In this document: positions 1 through 9,931 of the stretch, one piece after another | How the letters are laid out: each line of letters opens with the position of its first letter | How positions within the stretch are numbered: the first letter of the stretch is position 1 | Source of the DNA: Candidatus Azambacteria bacterium | GTDB taxonomy: Bacteria > Patescibacteriota > Minisyncoccia > GWC2-36-17 > WO2-46-25 | NCBI GenBank assembly: GCA_016200965.1 | Contig: JACQDT010000024.1 | Span: forward strand, 1-33,634 | Direction of reading: 5' to 3' | Length of the DNA stretch: 33,634 nucleotides | Position numbers and translations under genes: made by a program | The notes under the pieces: generated by a model | Told to the model about the DNA's origin: nothing | Seen by the model: only the letters and a program-made list of their open reading frames with translations | Databases searched by the model: none

Positions 1-175
1 GGTACAATGGAGCGAAGTGTAACCAAAACCTCGCCGTTGCGGAGACAAGCAAGGCCGCCGCTGGAGCGGCCGGCGGATTGAGCAAGAGGACGGGGACAGA
101 GGGCACCCTGCCCGCTTTGGCCTCGCGACGCTTTTCTTTGAGGAATCAAGACCGGCCGGATGTGTTAGGATGCTA

Positions 176-204
176 TTGACAAAAAATCTAAAAAGTAGTA
201 GTAT
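176..204 (+). promoter_or_regulatory. sigma70-type promoter for the lipoprotein gene
   Basis: TTGACA (176-181), 17-nt spacer, TAGTAT (199-204), upstream of a GGAGGT ribosome-binding site and ATG at 274. Confidence 0.7.
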
Positions 205-273
205 CTAACACATTGCAGGGGCTGAATTCGCTGTTTTAAAACAACATAAAAACACAGAGGGAGGTAATGAGCC

Positions 274-750
274 ATGGGAAAAATATTCGCTATCTTGGTG
301 CTTGCAACCATGATGATGTCGGGATGTGCAACTATACAAATCCCTTCCGACTCACCATATCGAAAGGTGTTTGCGGAAAACACAACAACCTACGAACTTG
401 AGGTGACGGGCGCAATAGAAGAGATCTTTGCACCCGGCGAAATAAAATATCCGAGGATGGAATGCACCGGATATTTTGAGGGAATAGCTTATGCATATCT
501 TATTCACGGCTTTGCTGAAAACGGCGCCGTGGTAAAAGAATACATCGGCGAGGCCCACTACAGCTTCATCGTGGATAACCGGCCGGAAATCTACAAACAA
601 GTTCCGGTGGATGCTCATGTATCATTCGCGAACGGCTTCAGTATTCAAAGTAAAGTGCTTGGAGGAAGAAAAAAGAGTCGCTTTCTCCCCGGTCTTTACC
701 AGCCATGCAGTTTCCTGATCCCCACAGTAAAATTTGAATGGAAGAAATAG
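274..750 (+). CDS. putative small lipoprotein, function unknown
   Basis: 158-aa ORF; N-terminus MGKIFAILVLATMMMSGCATIQ has a lipobox-like SGC; strong GGAGGT ribosome-binding site; promoter upstream and terminator downstream. Confidence 0.75.
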   Translation: MGKIFAILVLATMMMSGCATIQIPSDSPYRKVFAENTTTYELEVTGAIEEIFAPGEIKYPRMECTGYFEGIAYAYLIHGFAENGAVVKEYIGEAHYSFIVDNRPEIYKQVPVDAHVSFANGFSIQSKVLGGRKKSRFLPGLYQPCSFLIPTVKFEWKK

Positions 751-765
751 TTTTGGGGGCATCGT

Positions 766-804
766 AAAAAGCGCCAATTCCGAAAACGGGGTTGGCGCTT
801 TTTT
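766..804 (+). terminator. Rho-independent terminator
   Basis: aaaaagcgccaa / ttggcgcttttt hairpin followed by a T-run, 16 nt after the stop at 750. Confidence 0.85.
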
Positions 805-871
805 ATTTGCGCGCGCAGACCGCATTGATGTTATTTGGCATCATCACGATCATCACATACGCTGTGTATTA

Positions 872-915
872 CATCTTTGTCATTTTACCCCGATCGGGGT
901 AAAATGACAAAGATG
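872..915. repeat. 44-nt perfect palindrome (copy 1), overlapping the start of the PaaX/Cas2-like gene
   Basis: catctttgtcattttaccccgat|cggggtaaaatgacaaagatg; 22-bp arms without a mismatch. Confidence 0.95.
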
Positions 916-1491
916 AAAAAACACGCGGAAAAGAGGGCGGGCATTACCATAGGGCCGCAGGCGCAAAAACTCTTATTGCTGTTACAAACAGGCATAACGT
1001 TGTCACTCACTTCGCGGCCGGATTCTTTTTTTCGGGTAATCCGTGAGACATCAAAAGAGTTGAAAAAAATAAATCAGCGTACGTTGCAACGGGCGATCCG
1101 CGCCCTGTACCGCTCAAAGCTCATCGGGTGTGAAGAACACGACGACGGCACTATTACGCTTACGCTGTCGGAAAATGGGGAGAAGCGCGCGCTTCGCTAT
1201 CATCTTGGCAATCTTTGCATCAAAAAACCGGCACAATGGGACAGCTGGTGGCGGGTGGTAGTATTTGACGTTCCGGAACGTCTTAGGTTGGGGAGGGAAG
1301 CGCTCGTGGACAAGCTCAAACAACTTGGCTTTTCGCCAATTCAAAAGAGCGTATTTGTGTTCCCCTACGAATGTAAAAATGAACTTGATTTTATTATTGA
1401 AGCGTTTGACCTGCGGCCATATGTACGGCTTATGCGCGTGAAAGAAATTGATATTGAACTTGAATTAAAAGAGAAATTTGGCTTGGTGTAA
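904..1491 (+). CDS. PaaX-like transcriptional regulator with Cas2-like C-terminal domain
   Basis: Winged-helix-like N-terminus (RTLQRAIRALYRSKLIGCEEHDDGTITLTLSENGEKRALRY) and C-terminal W.RVVVFDVPERLRLGREALVDKLKQLGFSPIQKSVFVFPYEC, characteristic of the PaaX C-terminal/Cas2-like fold. The ORF track starts at TTG 835; ATG 904 or 913 is more likely. Confidence 0.7.
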   Translation: MTKMKKHAEKRAGITIGPQAQKLLLLLQTGITLSLTSRPDSFFRVIRETSKELKKINQRTLQRAIRALYRSKLIGCEEHDDGTITLTLSENGEKRALRYHLGNLCIKKPAQWDSWWRVVVFDVPERLRLGREALVDKLKQLGFSPIQKSVFVFPYECKNELDFIIEAFDLRPYVRLMRVKEIDIELELKEKFGLV

Positions 1492-1517
1492 TATGACACA
1501 GCATGAAAAAGTGTAAC

Positions 1518-1553
1518 TATGTCATTTTACCCCGATCGGGGTAAAATGACATA
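1518..1553. repeat. 36-nt perfect palindrome (copy 2), downstream of the PaaX/Cas2-like gene
   Basis: atgtcattttaccccgatcggggtaaaatgacat core plus one more pair; shares a 32-nt core with copy 1. Confidence 0.95.
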
Positions 1554-1596
1554 TCTAGAATAAAGAAGGGTAGGAAGCAAAAAGAGGATAATTTGT

Positions 1597-1626
1597 TTGT
1601 GGAAATGAAGAGGTGTCTGCTATACT
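1597..1626 (+). promoter_or_regulatory. putative promoter of the T4SS-like cluster
   Basis: TTGTGG (1597-1602), 18-nt spacer, TATACT (1621-1626), just upstream of ATG 1641. Confidence 0.45.
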
Positions 1627-1640
1627 ACACGCATAATCTT

Positions 1641-2591
1641 ATGACGAAAGAAACCAGAAACAAGGTGGTTGTTCCCGCTGTTTTGCTGTGCGGCATATTC
1701 ATCGGCGGGGCAATCGTATTACAAACCAAGGGCATCGGCGCGATTGTCCTTACCGAAGGCAAGAAAATCCTTTTCCCCATCGCATCGGAGCCGGACGCCG
1801 ACCCCGATAATGACGGACTCAAAAACTGGGAGGAAGGCGTATATAAAACCGATCCGCGAAATCCCGACACCGACGGCGATGGGTATCTGGACGGCGAGGA
1901 AGTGGCATCGGGATATGACCCGACGATAAAGGCGCCGGGCGACGCATTGCCCGGAGCTAATGCGGCCGCGCCGCGGCCTCTGCCAAAAAACCTCACTACT
2001 CACCTTGCCCAAATCCTTACCCAAAAAATTTCTGCGGGAGAGATAGACCCCGCTAAAGAAACCAAAGTTGACCCCAACGATCCCACCGTCCCCTACAACC
2101 AGGAGATATTGAACGAAGCGCTCGCGCAAATTGCGGTGCGCGCAAAAGAATACTTTGTCCTGCCGGAAGTGAAGGATGCGGATATTGTCATCGCGAAAGA
2201 AGCGGCCACGCGAGAAACAATCCATCTCTATCTGCAAAAAATACAAAGCAACATAACAACAAACGTAGACGACATCAAACGATTGAAAACATCGGAGGTA
2301 ATCATGCTACAAGACGCGGTCAACTCTAAAAACACCGATGCGATTTCAACATACATAACGGATTATCAAAAAGTGTTGGCCGCCATGAAGGCGACCGAAG
2401 TGCCGTCTTCATTGGTTGCGTGGCACAAAAGCATGATTGCGACCGTTTCACTGATGACAAAAATATTTGAGTCGGTCAGGGATTTCCAAAACGATCCGGC
2501 AATGGCCGCGGCCGCCATGGAAACGTATTCGCCCACCGTAAGCGCATTGCAAAAATTAACCGAGGATTTGGCGACGCAAATGCTAAAATAA
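1641..2591 (+). CDS. membrane-anchored protein with thrombospondin type 3-like Ca-binding repeats
   Basis: MTKETRNKVVVPAVLLCGIFIGGAIVL anchor; DPDNDGLKNWEE and DTDGDGYLDGEE Ca-binding loops. The ORF-track start at 1593 lies upstream of the likely -10 box, so ATG 1641 is preferred. Confidence 0.75.
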   Translation: MTKETRNKVVVPAVLLCGIFIGGAIVLQTKGIGAIVLTEGKKILFPIASEPDADPDNDGLKNWEEGVYKTDPRNPDTDGDGYLDGEEVASGYDPTIKAPGDALPGANAAAPRPLPKNLTTHLAQILTQKISAGEIDPAKETKVDPNDPTVPYNQEILNEALAQIAVRAKEYFVLPEVKDADIVIAKEAATRETIHLYLQKIQSNITTNVDDIKRLKTSEVIMLQDAVNSKNTDAISTYITDYQKVLAAMKATEVPSSLVAWHKSMIATVSLMTKIFESVRDFQNDPAMAAAAMETYSPTVSALQKLTEDLATQMLK

Positions 2592-2595
2592 GCGC

Positions 2596-5500
2596 ATGAA
2601 CGGCTTTTTGCCAAAATCAGTATCGGGGCTTCTCGTTGCGGTGATTATCGCAAATTCTTTTTTGTTTGCAATGCTGTTTCAGCCGCAGCAAGCGCAAGCG
2701 CAAGCCGTAGTTACTGATCCGGTGCTTACATCCGTGCAGTCGTTAAGCTACGGCGCGCAACTTGTTGATCATGCCTTAAACGTTGCGGCGGAAACAAAAG
2801 ACACCGCCGCGCAGACAAAAACAGGTCTTTTTGAAATTTGGGACCAGTTCAAATCGAATCACGGTATTATTGCCGATATCGTAAGAAGCCTTTTTCTTAT
2901 TCTCATACACCAAATACTCGCCAAGATCACCAACGATATCGTGGCGTGGATCAACGGCGGGGGGAAAGGGAAAATACGCGTCCTGCAGGACCCGGGGAAA
3001 TTCTTGAGAGACGCGGTTGACGAAGCGGGAGGAGTGCTCGCCGGCGCTATTTTGAATGTGGACCCCAAATCGCTGTGCGACGCAAGCTTCCTCAAGATCA
3101 AATTAAAACTGGCGTTCACCGGCCCGTATGCCATTCCCGCCTTTGACGAAAAAGTGGGATGCACATTCACCGGCATGGCGGAGGGCTTGCGCAAATTCAA
3201 AGATGACTTCATCCAGGGCGGATGGGCGTCGTTCATACAGCTCACCGAAAAGCCGAACAATCACATCGGGCAGACCCTTATCGTCGCCGAAGAGATGAAA
3301 AAAATAAAAGCAGACAAAAACACCGAGGCAACAGCAAAGCTTAATATTGGCCAAGGATTTCTCTCTCAAGAAATGTGTACTGTCACAAGAACAGCTAAGG
3401 CAGCATATCGTACCGGAGATGAAGGAAAAAACATTGAAGACATACAGAAAGATATTCCAAATGCCTCAGGTTTAAGCTCGGATGATTTCATATCGTGGTA
3501 CAGGGGGAGCGGCGGAGAGGTGGTGTGCAAAGCTGTCACTCCAGCACAAAACATAAAAGCTCTTTCGGATCGCTACTTACAACAACCTCTGAATTATTTG
3601 CAGGGGGGCGCTGACTCTCTCACGAGCCAGCTCGGGACCAGCATGCCAAGCATACTGAAACCTTATCTACTCGCCATTGGCTCTGCGGGGCTTAATTTAC
3701 TCCTGAAAAAAGGGCAGGGACTCATCACCACCACCCTGCAAAAAGCGCTTAAACCGCGCAAAGCGAACAGGCAAGTGACAAACTCCCTGCAGGAAAACAC
3801 GGCGCTCGCCAGTTCGGCAGGGGCGCTTTCAGGGACGATGGGGGGCTTCCGCACATTTTTGTTGAACGCCTTGCTTGAGTTCAGCATATTCATCACCGCG
3901 TCCTCCCAAGTGGTTGAATCAAGCAACAGGGTGCTCGGGAGAATACCGCTTAATCGCGGAGAGTGGCAAAAGCAATACCCTGGGGTTGCGGAGAGTCCTG
4001 TTCAAGGTTGCATATTTGACCTGTGGAAGAATAGTAGTAACTGTAATTATGTATCATACCCTGCCATAGATGATGCTACGCAAATCAATCTGCTTGGCGG
4101 CAGTTATAAAGTGCTGGCCGCGGACGGTACCACCGTCCTCTCTCCTGTCAAGGATACGAGCAGTCCGCCTGACGGCATACTGGATCCTACGCTCACAACC
4201 ACTTACCCCGCCGGCAAGATGTTTTACGAGCAGGCGCAGTGGTGCGGCGCATATTACCAGAAAATTGACATAGACGGGGCATCCGCATCGGCAGTCATTC
4301 CTTCCTATGTGACAGATCATCCTAGGTACCTGACCGACCAACACGCTACCTTAACCGCCGATTGCCCCGTATCGCAATACAGCGCTACCATCATCGGCAA
4401 CTGTTCCGGACCGGATTGGGTCACCTACGATCTTGACGGCGACGGCGCCCCCGAGCTCGCGGAGCGCATCACCGACGCGTTTGACGATCTCGGCGCGGGA
4501 TCCCCAAACAGATTCTACCGCGAAAAAACGTATGTGGACGGCGTGACGGATATTACTCCCGGCGGCGCGGGAACAATTACCGAAACGATCATCAGCGGCT
4601 ACGTCCAAAACACGGGGAATACCAGCGCCATCGTTGCGTTCAAAAAGTTATTTGAATTAGGCCCGGCGTCTCTTGACGTATATCCGCAGGGCAGTATATA
4701 CCTTGTCAGCCCGGCTCATACTCCCGATGGCTCCGGAAAAGTTCCCGCCAATTCCGTCACCACTCCGTTTTGGGAAAAATATTTCAGCCCCACGTTTGAA
4801 GGCGGCTCCGTCATTCTTATGAATTTCGCACACACAATCACCTATTCCTTTGATTTCGTCAATGCGCTCGGTGCGCCAGGTGCAGACGGCACAAATGATC
4901 TCCTTTACACGTCATCGGACAATACTGACCCCGATCTCATGTGGCTCGTGCCACCGTTTTATCCCGAGCTGTTGGAAAAAATACAGGACTTGATGGAAAA
5001 GGTCCGTGTGGTGAACGGCTATAACTATCCGCCTTCGGGAATAAAATATTACGACTCTTCGCTCGCGGACCAGCTGGGAGCGAATCCCGACGACGACCTT
5101 TCCGACAATAATCCCGCAAACCCCCTCTACAACGAAATAGTGGATGCCACAACCGGAACAGTGACACAAGAAGGGTACAAGGGCTCCGTGAACGACGTCA
5201 TCACAACATACAACAATATCGCCCAAACCTATCAGGCGCTTTTTGCCGGCCTGCAGGACGAAAACTCGCTTGAGTCGGTAGACAAGGACTTCACCATTTT
5301 AAATCCCAAGGAGCAGAACATCCGCCTCGCGCTCATCGGCAAACGCTGTCCGGTCATCGCGCCATCTGCGACCTCCAACCCCGACCTCATACAGCAATGC
5401 CCGACGCTTGCCACCGGAGAATATAATATGGCGCGCAAATTCATATTCCAGCCGGACGACCTGAGTGAGGCCGCAACCGGCCTCACCACCGGATTCGCAA

Positions 5501-7128
5501 CCAACCCGTTTTCGGGCGCGAAAAGCTCCGCAATCGCCGGCGTACTGAATCTGGAAGACATGACCACGCAATTGCAATCGCTTCCGCCCGATAAAAACAT
5601 CGTGAAACTCATCCGCCTGCGGCAGATTTTGGAACAGGTGCAGGTCGCGCCCCAGCGCATGCAGATCCCCGGGAAAACAAAAGGCGTATTCATTAATCCG
5701 GGCGCGCTTGACGGCGCGGATATCGTCCAAACATCTCTTCCCGGATACGAGAAAGTCCAGGACTGGCTCAACGATACTTCCACGAAAAATCTGAACATCC
5801 AGAAACTGATAGAGGCGTACGGATATGTCACCGCGAAAGAAGCGTATCCCGTCATCAGCAAAGAACTGGATGACGTGCTGGACTCCGCAATCAATCAGGT
5901 TGCCGACAAGCTCAAGGACGTCTTTCTCAAGCGCGTTGAAGTACAGCTGGAACAGGCGAAGAGAAACGCCCAGCACCGGCTGTCTCGGTTCATTGAATAC
6001 GTCCGCGACCTCAACAGCACGGTGAAGCTTGAAAAAGAATATCCCCCTACTACCGCCGCACCAACCGGGCTTGAGACAAGACAAATCGCATCCGATACGC
6101 TTATATGGAATGTTGACGCGAAGCTTATGTTCTCCAATCTCGCACAGATTGACGCGTGGCTCGCCCGCGACGAAACCGCGGTTGATGCTAGCGGTAACCT
6201 GACTCGTCCGCCCCTGGCCACGGCGCTCTCCGATAACGACCGGAGCGGCATCATCGGCTCGGGCGCATATAAAATAAAATCGCTGAGTAAGTTCGTCGGC
6301 ATTGACACCACGACGGAAGCATTCACGACCCAAACGACCAAATACACCACTTCCGGCGCCGCAAGCACCTCCACGCAAGACATTACGACCGATCTGGACA
6401 AGCGGGTACGAAACGTGTTGAGAGACGTGTATCGTCTTTATACCGGCATCTTTAATAAAACCGGGGAAACGGTTTCCGACGCTGATCGCAAGCTTTCCGC
6501 GGGCTGTTCCTACGATGACGTTCGGGGAATTGGGTCATGCGCGCTTTCGGGGGGGCAGGTCATCTATAAAGACGCGCGCACGAAACTGCGCGAAATTGAA
6601 AACGACTTCGGGCTCATGGTGGAAGAAGCGTCAAAGGTGAAGGAGGAATTCTCCGATCTCATCGGAAGCGTCAGGGGGGAAAAACAGGACACGGAAGACC
6701 TTATTCAAAAAATCAGCGAAATTGAAAGCGACTACAACCAAGCAAACTCCTATGTCGGCATACCCACCACAGGCACAGGAAATTTATGGAGCTTCACCAC
6801 GGGCCAAACCGTTTTAAAGGGCGTGGCGGTGGGCGTGGCGGTGGGCGGCGCCGTCTTTGCGGGCGCGTACCTTGCGGGAGTAGTAGCCACTGGAGGACTC
6901 CTGTTGGCGGCGGCTCCTGTCATTATCGCGGTGGCTTATTTCATAAGCAGGGCGAACAGAAAAAAGGCAAAGAAGGCGAAAAAGAAATATCAGCAGGAGG
7001 TCGCGGAGAAGGCAAACGATGCCAGAGAAGGCATCAAGAACTTCAATAAGCATCTTGGCCAGCTTGCGGGCACGTTTATCTGCGGCAAAGTGAATCCGCT
7101 GTACCAGGATAATACCACCACTCCGTAA
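2596..7128 (+). CDS. large (1510 aa) exported protein of the T4SS-like cluster, function unknown
   Basis: Signal-like N-terminus (LLVAVIIANSFLFAMLFQPQQAQAQA); glycine-rich hydrophobic segment near the C-terminus (GVAVGVAVGGAVFAGAYLAGVVATGGLLLAAAPVIIAVAYFI) followed by a Lys-rich stretch; one EF-hand-like loop DLDGDGAPELAE. Confidence 0.8.
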   Translation: MNGFLPKSVSGLLVAVIIANSFLFAMLFQPQQAQAQAVVTDPVLTSVQSLSYGAQLVDHALNVAAETKDTAAQTKTGLFEIWDQFKSNHGIIADIVRSLFLILIHQILAKITNDIVAWINGGGKGKIRVLQDPGKFLRDAVDEAGGVLAGAILNVDPKSLCDASFLKIKLKLAFTGPYAIPAFDEKVGCTFTGMAEGLRKFKDDFIQGGWASFIQLTEKPNNHIGQTLIVAEEMKKIKADKNTEATAKLNIGQGFLSQEMCTVTRTAKAAYRTGDEGKNIEDIQKDIPNASGLSSDDFISWYRGSGGEVVCKAVTPAQNIKALSDRYLQQPLNYLQGGADSLTSQLGTSMPSILKPYLLAIGSAGLNLLLKKGQGLITTTLQKALKPRKANRQVTNSLQENTALASSAGALSGTMGGFRTFLLNALLEFSIFITASSQVVESSNRVLGRIPLNRGEWQKQYPGVAESPVQGCIFDLWKNSSNCNYVSYPAIDDATQINLLGGSYKVLAADGTTVLSPVKDTSSPPDGILDPTLTTTYPAGKMFYEQAQWCGAYYQKIDIDGASASAVIPSYVTDHPRYLTDQHATLTADCPVSQYSATIIGNCSGPDWVTYDLDGDGAPELAERITDAFDDLGAGSPNRFYREKTYVDGVTDITPGGAGTITETIISGYVQNTGNTSAIVAFKKLFELGPASLDVYPQGSIYLVSPAHTPDGSGKVPANSVTTPFWEKYFSPTFEGGSVILMNFAHTITYSFDFVNALGAPGADGTNDLLYTSSDNTDPDLMWLVPPFYPELLEKIQDLMEKVRVVNGYNYPPSGIKYYDSSLADQLGANPDDDLSDNNPANPLYNEIVDATTGTVTQEGYKGSVNDVITTYNNIAQTYQALFAGLQDENSLESVDKDFTILNPKEQNIRLALIGKRCPVIAPSATSNPDLIQQCPTLATGEYNMARKFIFQPDDLSEAATGLTTGFATNPFSGAKSSAIAGVLNLEDMTTQLQSLPPDKNIVKLIRLRQILEQVQVAPQRMQIPGKTKGVFINPGALDGADIVQTSLPGYEKVQDWLNDTSTKNLNIQKLIEAYGYVTAKEAYPVISKELDDVLDSAINQVADKLKDVFLKRVEVQLEQAKRNAQHRLSRFIEYVRDLNSTVKLEKEYPPTTAAPTGLETRQIASDTLIWNVDAKLMFSNLAQIDAWLARDETAVDASGNLTRPPLATALSDNDRSGIIGSGAYKIKSLSKFVGIDTTTEAFTTQTTKYTTSGAASTSTQDITTDLDKRVRNVLRDVYRLYTGIFNKTGETVSDADRKLSAGCSYDDVRGIGSCALSGGQVIYKDARTKLREIENDFGLMVEEASKVKEEFSDLIGSVRGEKQDTEDLIQKISEIESDYNQANSYVGIPTTGTGNLWSFTTGQTVLKGVAVGVAVGGAVFAGAYLAGVVATGGLLLAAAPVIIAVAYFISRANRKKAKKAKKKYQQEVAEKANDAREGIKNFNKHLGQLAGTFICGKVNPLYQDNTTTP

Positions 7129-7129
7129 T

Positions 7130-9169
7130 ATGACCATACGCAATAAAAAATTAATGGTACTGGCAGCGGTAGCGGCGTGCACACTCTTGCTTGTTCCCGC
7201 GCTATTGGGAAGTGTTCTGATGCCCACACAAGCGCTTGCGCAAGCAGACCTCCTCTCCGGTGAAGCAACCGGCGCACAACCGGGAATAGTTGGCTTCGGG
7301 GGAGGAGTACCTGAAACAGACAGCGGTCCGTCGTGGTTTACCTTTTTACTATATCAACTTGTTAAATTCCTCGCGTGGATACTTGCTTTCGTTGCAATGT
7401 TCGTCAACTGGGTAATGAGCCCGTTCCCCGTCACCACTTCCACCCTCGTGCAAATCGGCTGGACCGTGACGCGCGACTTCGCCAACATGTTTTTCATCCT
7501 CATTCTGCTTGGCATCGCGCTTGATTTTATTTTGTTCAACTCGTTTCAGGTAAAAAAAATGCTGCCCCGCCTTCTGCTTATCGCACTTCTCATCAACTTC
7601 AGCTTGCCCATCGCCGGCATCGTCATTGATTTTGCGAACGTGTTCACCTCTTTCTTTCTGGACAAAGTTTCAGGAGGAGGATTCACAGAGGCGATTGGTC
7701 AAAGCGTCGGCATACAGCGCATATTAGACGCAAATTCCGTCCAAGCCGCAACAACTCCCGCCTCCGCACTCCAAAGCACGGTCCTTGAAATGTTTTTTGT
7801 CATTCTCTACCTTATCGGCATGATCTTTATTTTCCTTGCGCTTGGCTTGATGTTTCTCATCAGAACCGGATATCTTTCCTTCCTTCTTATTCTTCTTCCT
7901 ATGGTATTGGTGCTGTACGCATTCCCTCCGACCAGCGGCAAATTCGGCCAATGGCAAAACAGTTTCATTAAATGGACAATGTTTGCTCCCGCGGCGGCAT
8001 TTTTCCTTTATCTCTCCATACTGGTGCTTTCGGCAACCGGAAGCCAAAGCATCATAACGGCTGTTCGGGGGGTGAAAACGGCAACTGCCACGGATTTTTT
8101 CTCCACCACCCTCTCTACCTTTGTACGCTATATCATCGCATGGGCATTGATGCTGGGGAGCTTGGTTACCGCCCAACAAATGGGCATCCATACCGCCGGC
8201 GCGGCGCGCGCCGTCTTTACCAAGGTTGGTAAAGGGGTAAGAGGGAAGGCGGCCTCGGGGGCATGGAAAAGCGCGGCGTGGGCTACGCGCAAAACAGGAG
8301 CCGATAAAGGCGTGGAGAAGCTTGGCGCCGTCCTTTCAAAGATACCCGGCGCAGGAATGCTTGCGCGCGGGATAACTGGCGCCGCGGTAAAGACAAAGGA
8401 GTTTGCGAAAGCCGCAATACCGCAAAAAGAGTTAGACGCATACAAACAGTATTCCGACGAGCAGCTGCATGATACATACAACCGTTCAAGCGGGGCGCGG
8501 AAGGCGGCTGCCGCCAACATATTGGCGCAAAGGGGTAAATTGCGCATAATGGGCGCTGATGGAAAACCACATCCCAATAAGACAAAGGAATTAGTCAAGG
8601 AAGCATACGCACTCAACAAGATACACGGGGATAAGACGGCGCTGGCCAATGTCCGGCGGGCAAGTCCTGCGGCATACAAAGACATCGCGGATGAAGAATG
8701 GAAGCGGCTTGAGAAAGAAAACAAGATAGTAACGCAAAAGAGAAAAGATAGGGATGGAAACGACATTACAGTAAGGGTTGACAGCAAAACGGGAGAAACA
8801 CGTGAGGAAAAGGAGAACATGGCATACGACATAAGAACGAGCGATCTTGAAAATATGAAAGGAATGTGGGACGGGAAGTTAATGGAAGGGTTTGTGAAAA
8901 GCGGGAAACTCACATCCGGGTTCATCAGATCTGCCTCTAATGCGAATGATTATCAGTTCATTGACGAGTTGAACACATATCTTGAAAAAGTGAGCGCCGA
9001 CGACCTGCAAAAGACAAATCCGGGGCTTCTGAACGCCCTTCGGAGCGGAAACATAGATGAGTTTGTGATAGTGCCATCTCATCTTCAGGGGAGCAAGAAG
9101 AAAAAGGACTTGAGTGAAATGACAAAAGAGGAAAGATTTAAACATGTTGAAGCTGAGCTTAAAAAATAG
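7130..9169 (+). CDS. VirB6/TrbL-like polytopic membrane protein
   Basis: 679 aa; signal-like N-terminus, several hydrophobic segments between about residues 60 and 350, then a long charged, Ala/Lys-rich C-terminal region; genomic context with PrgI/VirB4/pilin. Confidence 0.65.
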   Translation: MTIRNKKLMVLAAVAACTLLLVPALLGSVLMPTQALAQADLLSGEATGAQPGIVGFGGGVPETDSGPSWFTFLLYQLVKFLAWILAFVAMFVNWVMSPFPVTTSTLVQIGWTVTRDFANMFFILILLGIALDFILFNSFQVKKMLPRLLLIALLINFSLPIAGIVIDFANVFTSFFLDKVSGGGFTEAIGQSVGIQRILDANSVQAATTPASALQSTVLEMFFVILYLIGMIFIFLALGLMFLIRTGYLSFLLILLPMVLVLYAFPPTSGKFGQWQNSFIKWTMFAPAAAFFLYLSILVLSATGSQSIITAVRGVKTATATDFFSTTLSTFVRYIIAWALMLGSLVTAQQMGIHTAGAARAVFTKVGKGVRGKAASGAWKSAAWATRKTGADKGVEKLGAVLSKIPGAGMLARGITGAAVKTKEFAKAAIPQKELDAYKQYSDEQLHDTYNRSSGARKAAAANILAQRGKLRIMGADGKPHPNKTKELVKEAYALNKIHGDKTALANVRRASPAAYKDIADEEWKRLEKENKIVTQKRKDRDGNDITVRVDSKTGETREEKENMAYDIRTSDLENMKGMWDGKLMEGFVKSGKLTSGFIRSASNANDYQFIDELNTYLEKVSADDLQKTNPGLLNALRSGNIDEFVIVPSHLQGSKKKKDLSEMTKEERFKHVEAELKK

Positions 9170-9194
9170 ATGGGAAAAAAACCATAAGTAAACT

Positions 9195-9899
9195 ATGCGA
9201 GATATTTCACGAGAACAAACTATAAAAAGATTTCAGCTTTTGTCTGAATCTCTTCAGGACGCCATATTTTCTGAAAAAACCTCCAGCGCTACGCTAAAAA
9301 GTTGCGCCTTGCGCGATGTTCCTGAAGACGGGGTACATCTCATCGGGAGATTGGTAAGCCGCGTCCTCCTCGGCTATCTCCGTCCCGAAAATTTCGCATC
9401 GGAAATTCAAAAAGAAACGGGGATAGACGCGCTGAAAGCAGGGCAGGTCGCGCACGATCTTGATACGGAGATATTCAGCGCGGTCCGGCTTGAGCTGAAA
9501 AAACTGTATCCGCCGGCAATCCAGACGCCGACCATACAATCGCCTGGCTTTGTTCCCTCCGCTGTTCGAAATCCGACGCCGACCATACAACAGCCCGCGC
9601 CAAAATACATCGTTTCCATACCGGAAAAGTTTTTGAAACAAAATGCGGGAATTGTGCGTCAGAAAGTGGAAACAAAAGAACAGAAACAAGAACAACCGCC
9701 TGCGCCGCCGCCACAACAAACCATTCCTCCCAAAACCGAACCAGCAAAAATTGTTGAGAAATTGGCGCCATCTTCACCCGCCATGAAACCCGTCGTACCG
9801 CTTCCCACGTTTATTCAATCGAAATTCAAGCCGCAAGAGAAAGAAGGCGATGCGAGACAAAAGCCGCAGGGAAATACAATTGATCTTTCCAAATTCTAA
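9195..9899 (+). CDS. hypothetical cytosolic protein with Pro-rich C-terminal half
   Basis: 234-aa ORF in the operon; proline-rich linker with the repeated PTIQ motif. Confidence 0.7.
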   Translation: MRDISREQTIKRFQLLSESLQDAIFSEKTSSATLKSCALRDVPEDGVHLIGRLVSRVLLGYLRPENFASEIQKETGIDALKAGQVAHDLDTEIFSAVRLELKKLYPPAIQTPTIQSPGFVPSAVRNPTPTIQQPAPKYIVSIPEKFLKQNAGIVRQKVETKEQKQEQPPAPPPQQTIPPKTEPAKIVEKLAPSSPAMKPVVPLPTFIQSKFKPQEKEGDARQKPQGNTIDLSKF

Positions 9900-9903
9900 A
9901 TGA

Positions 9904-9925
9904 ACCCCCACACCATAACGAGTTT
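9904..9925 (+). repeat. left arm of the inverted repeat bracketing the GIY-YIG gene
   Basis: acccccacaccataacgagttt; complementary to 10188-10208 with a single 1-nt bulge. Confidence 0.9.
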
Positions 9926-9931
9926 CGCATT

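Noticed and set aside
1-165. GC-rich segment with an open frame from the window edge (YNGAKCNQNLAVAETSKAAAG...)
   Set aside because: Could be the tail of a gene or RNA, but no motif is recognisable and the context is cut off.
5299-6378. 359-aa minus-strand ORF opposite the 1510-aa gene
   Set aside because: Low-complexity, Arg/Gly/Cys-rich translation typical of a GC-rich antisense shadow; the plus frame is coherent with a signal peptide and operon context.
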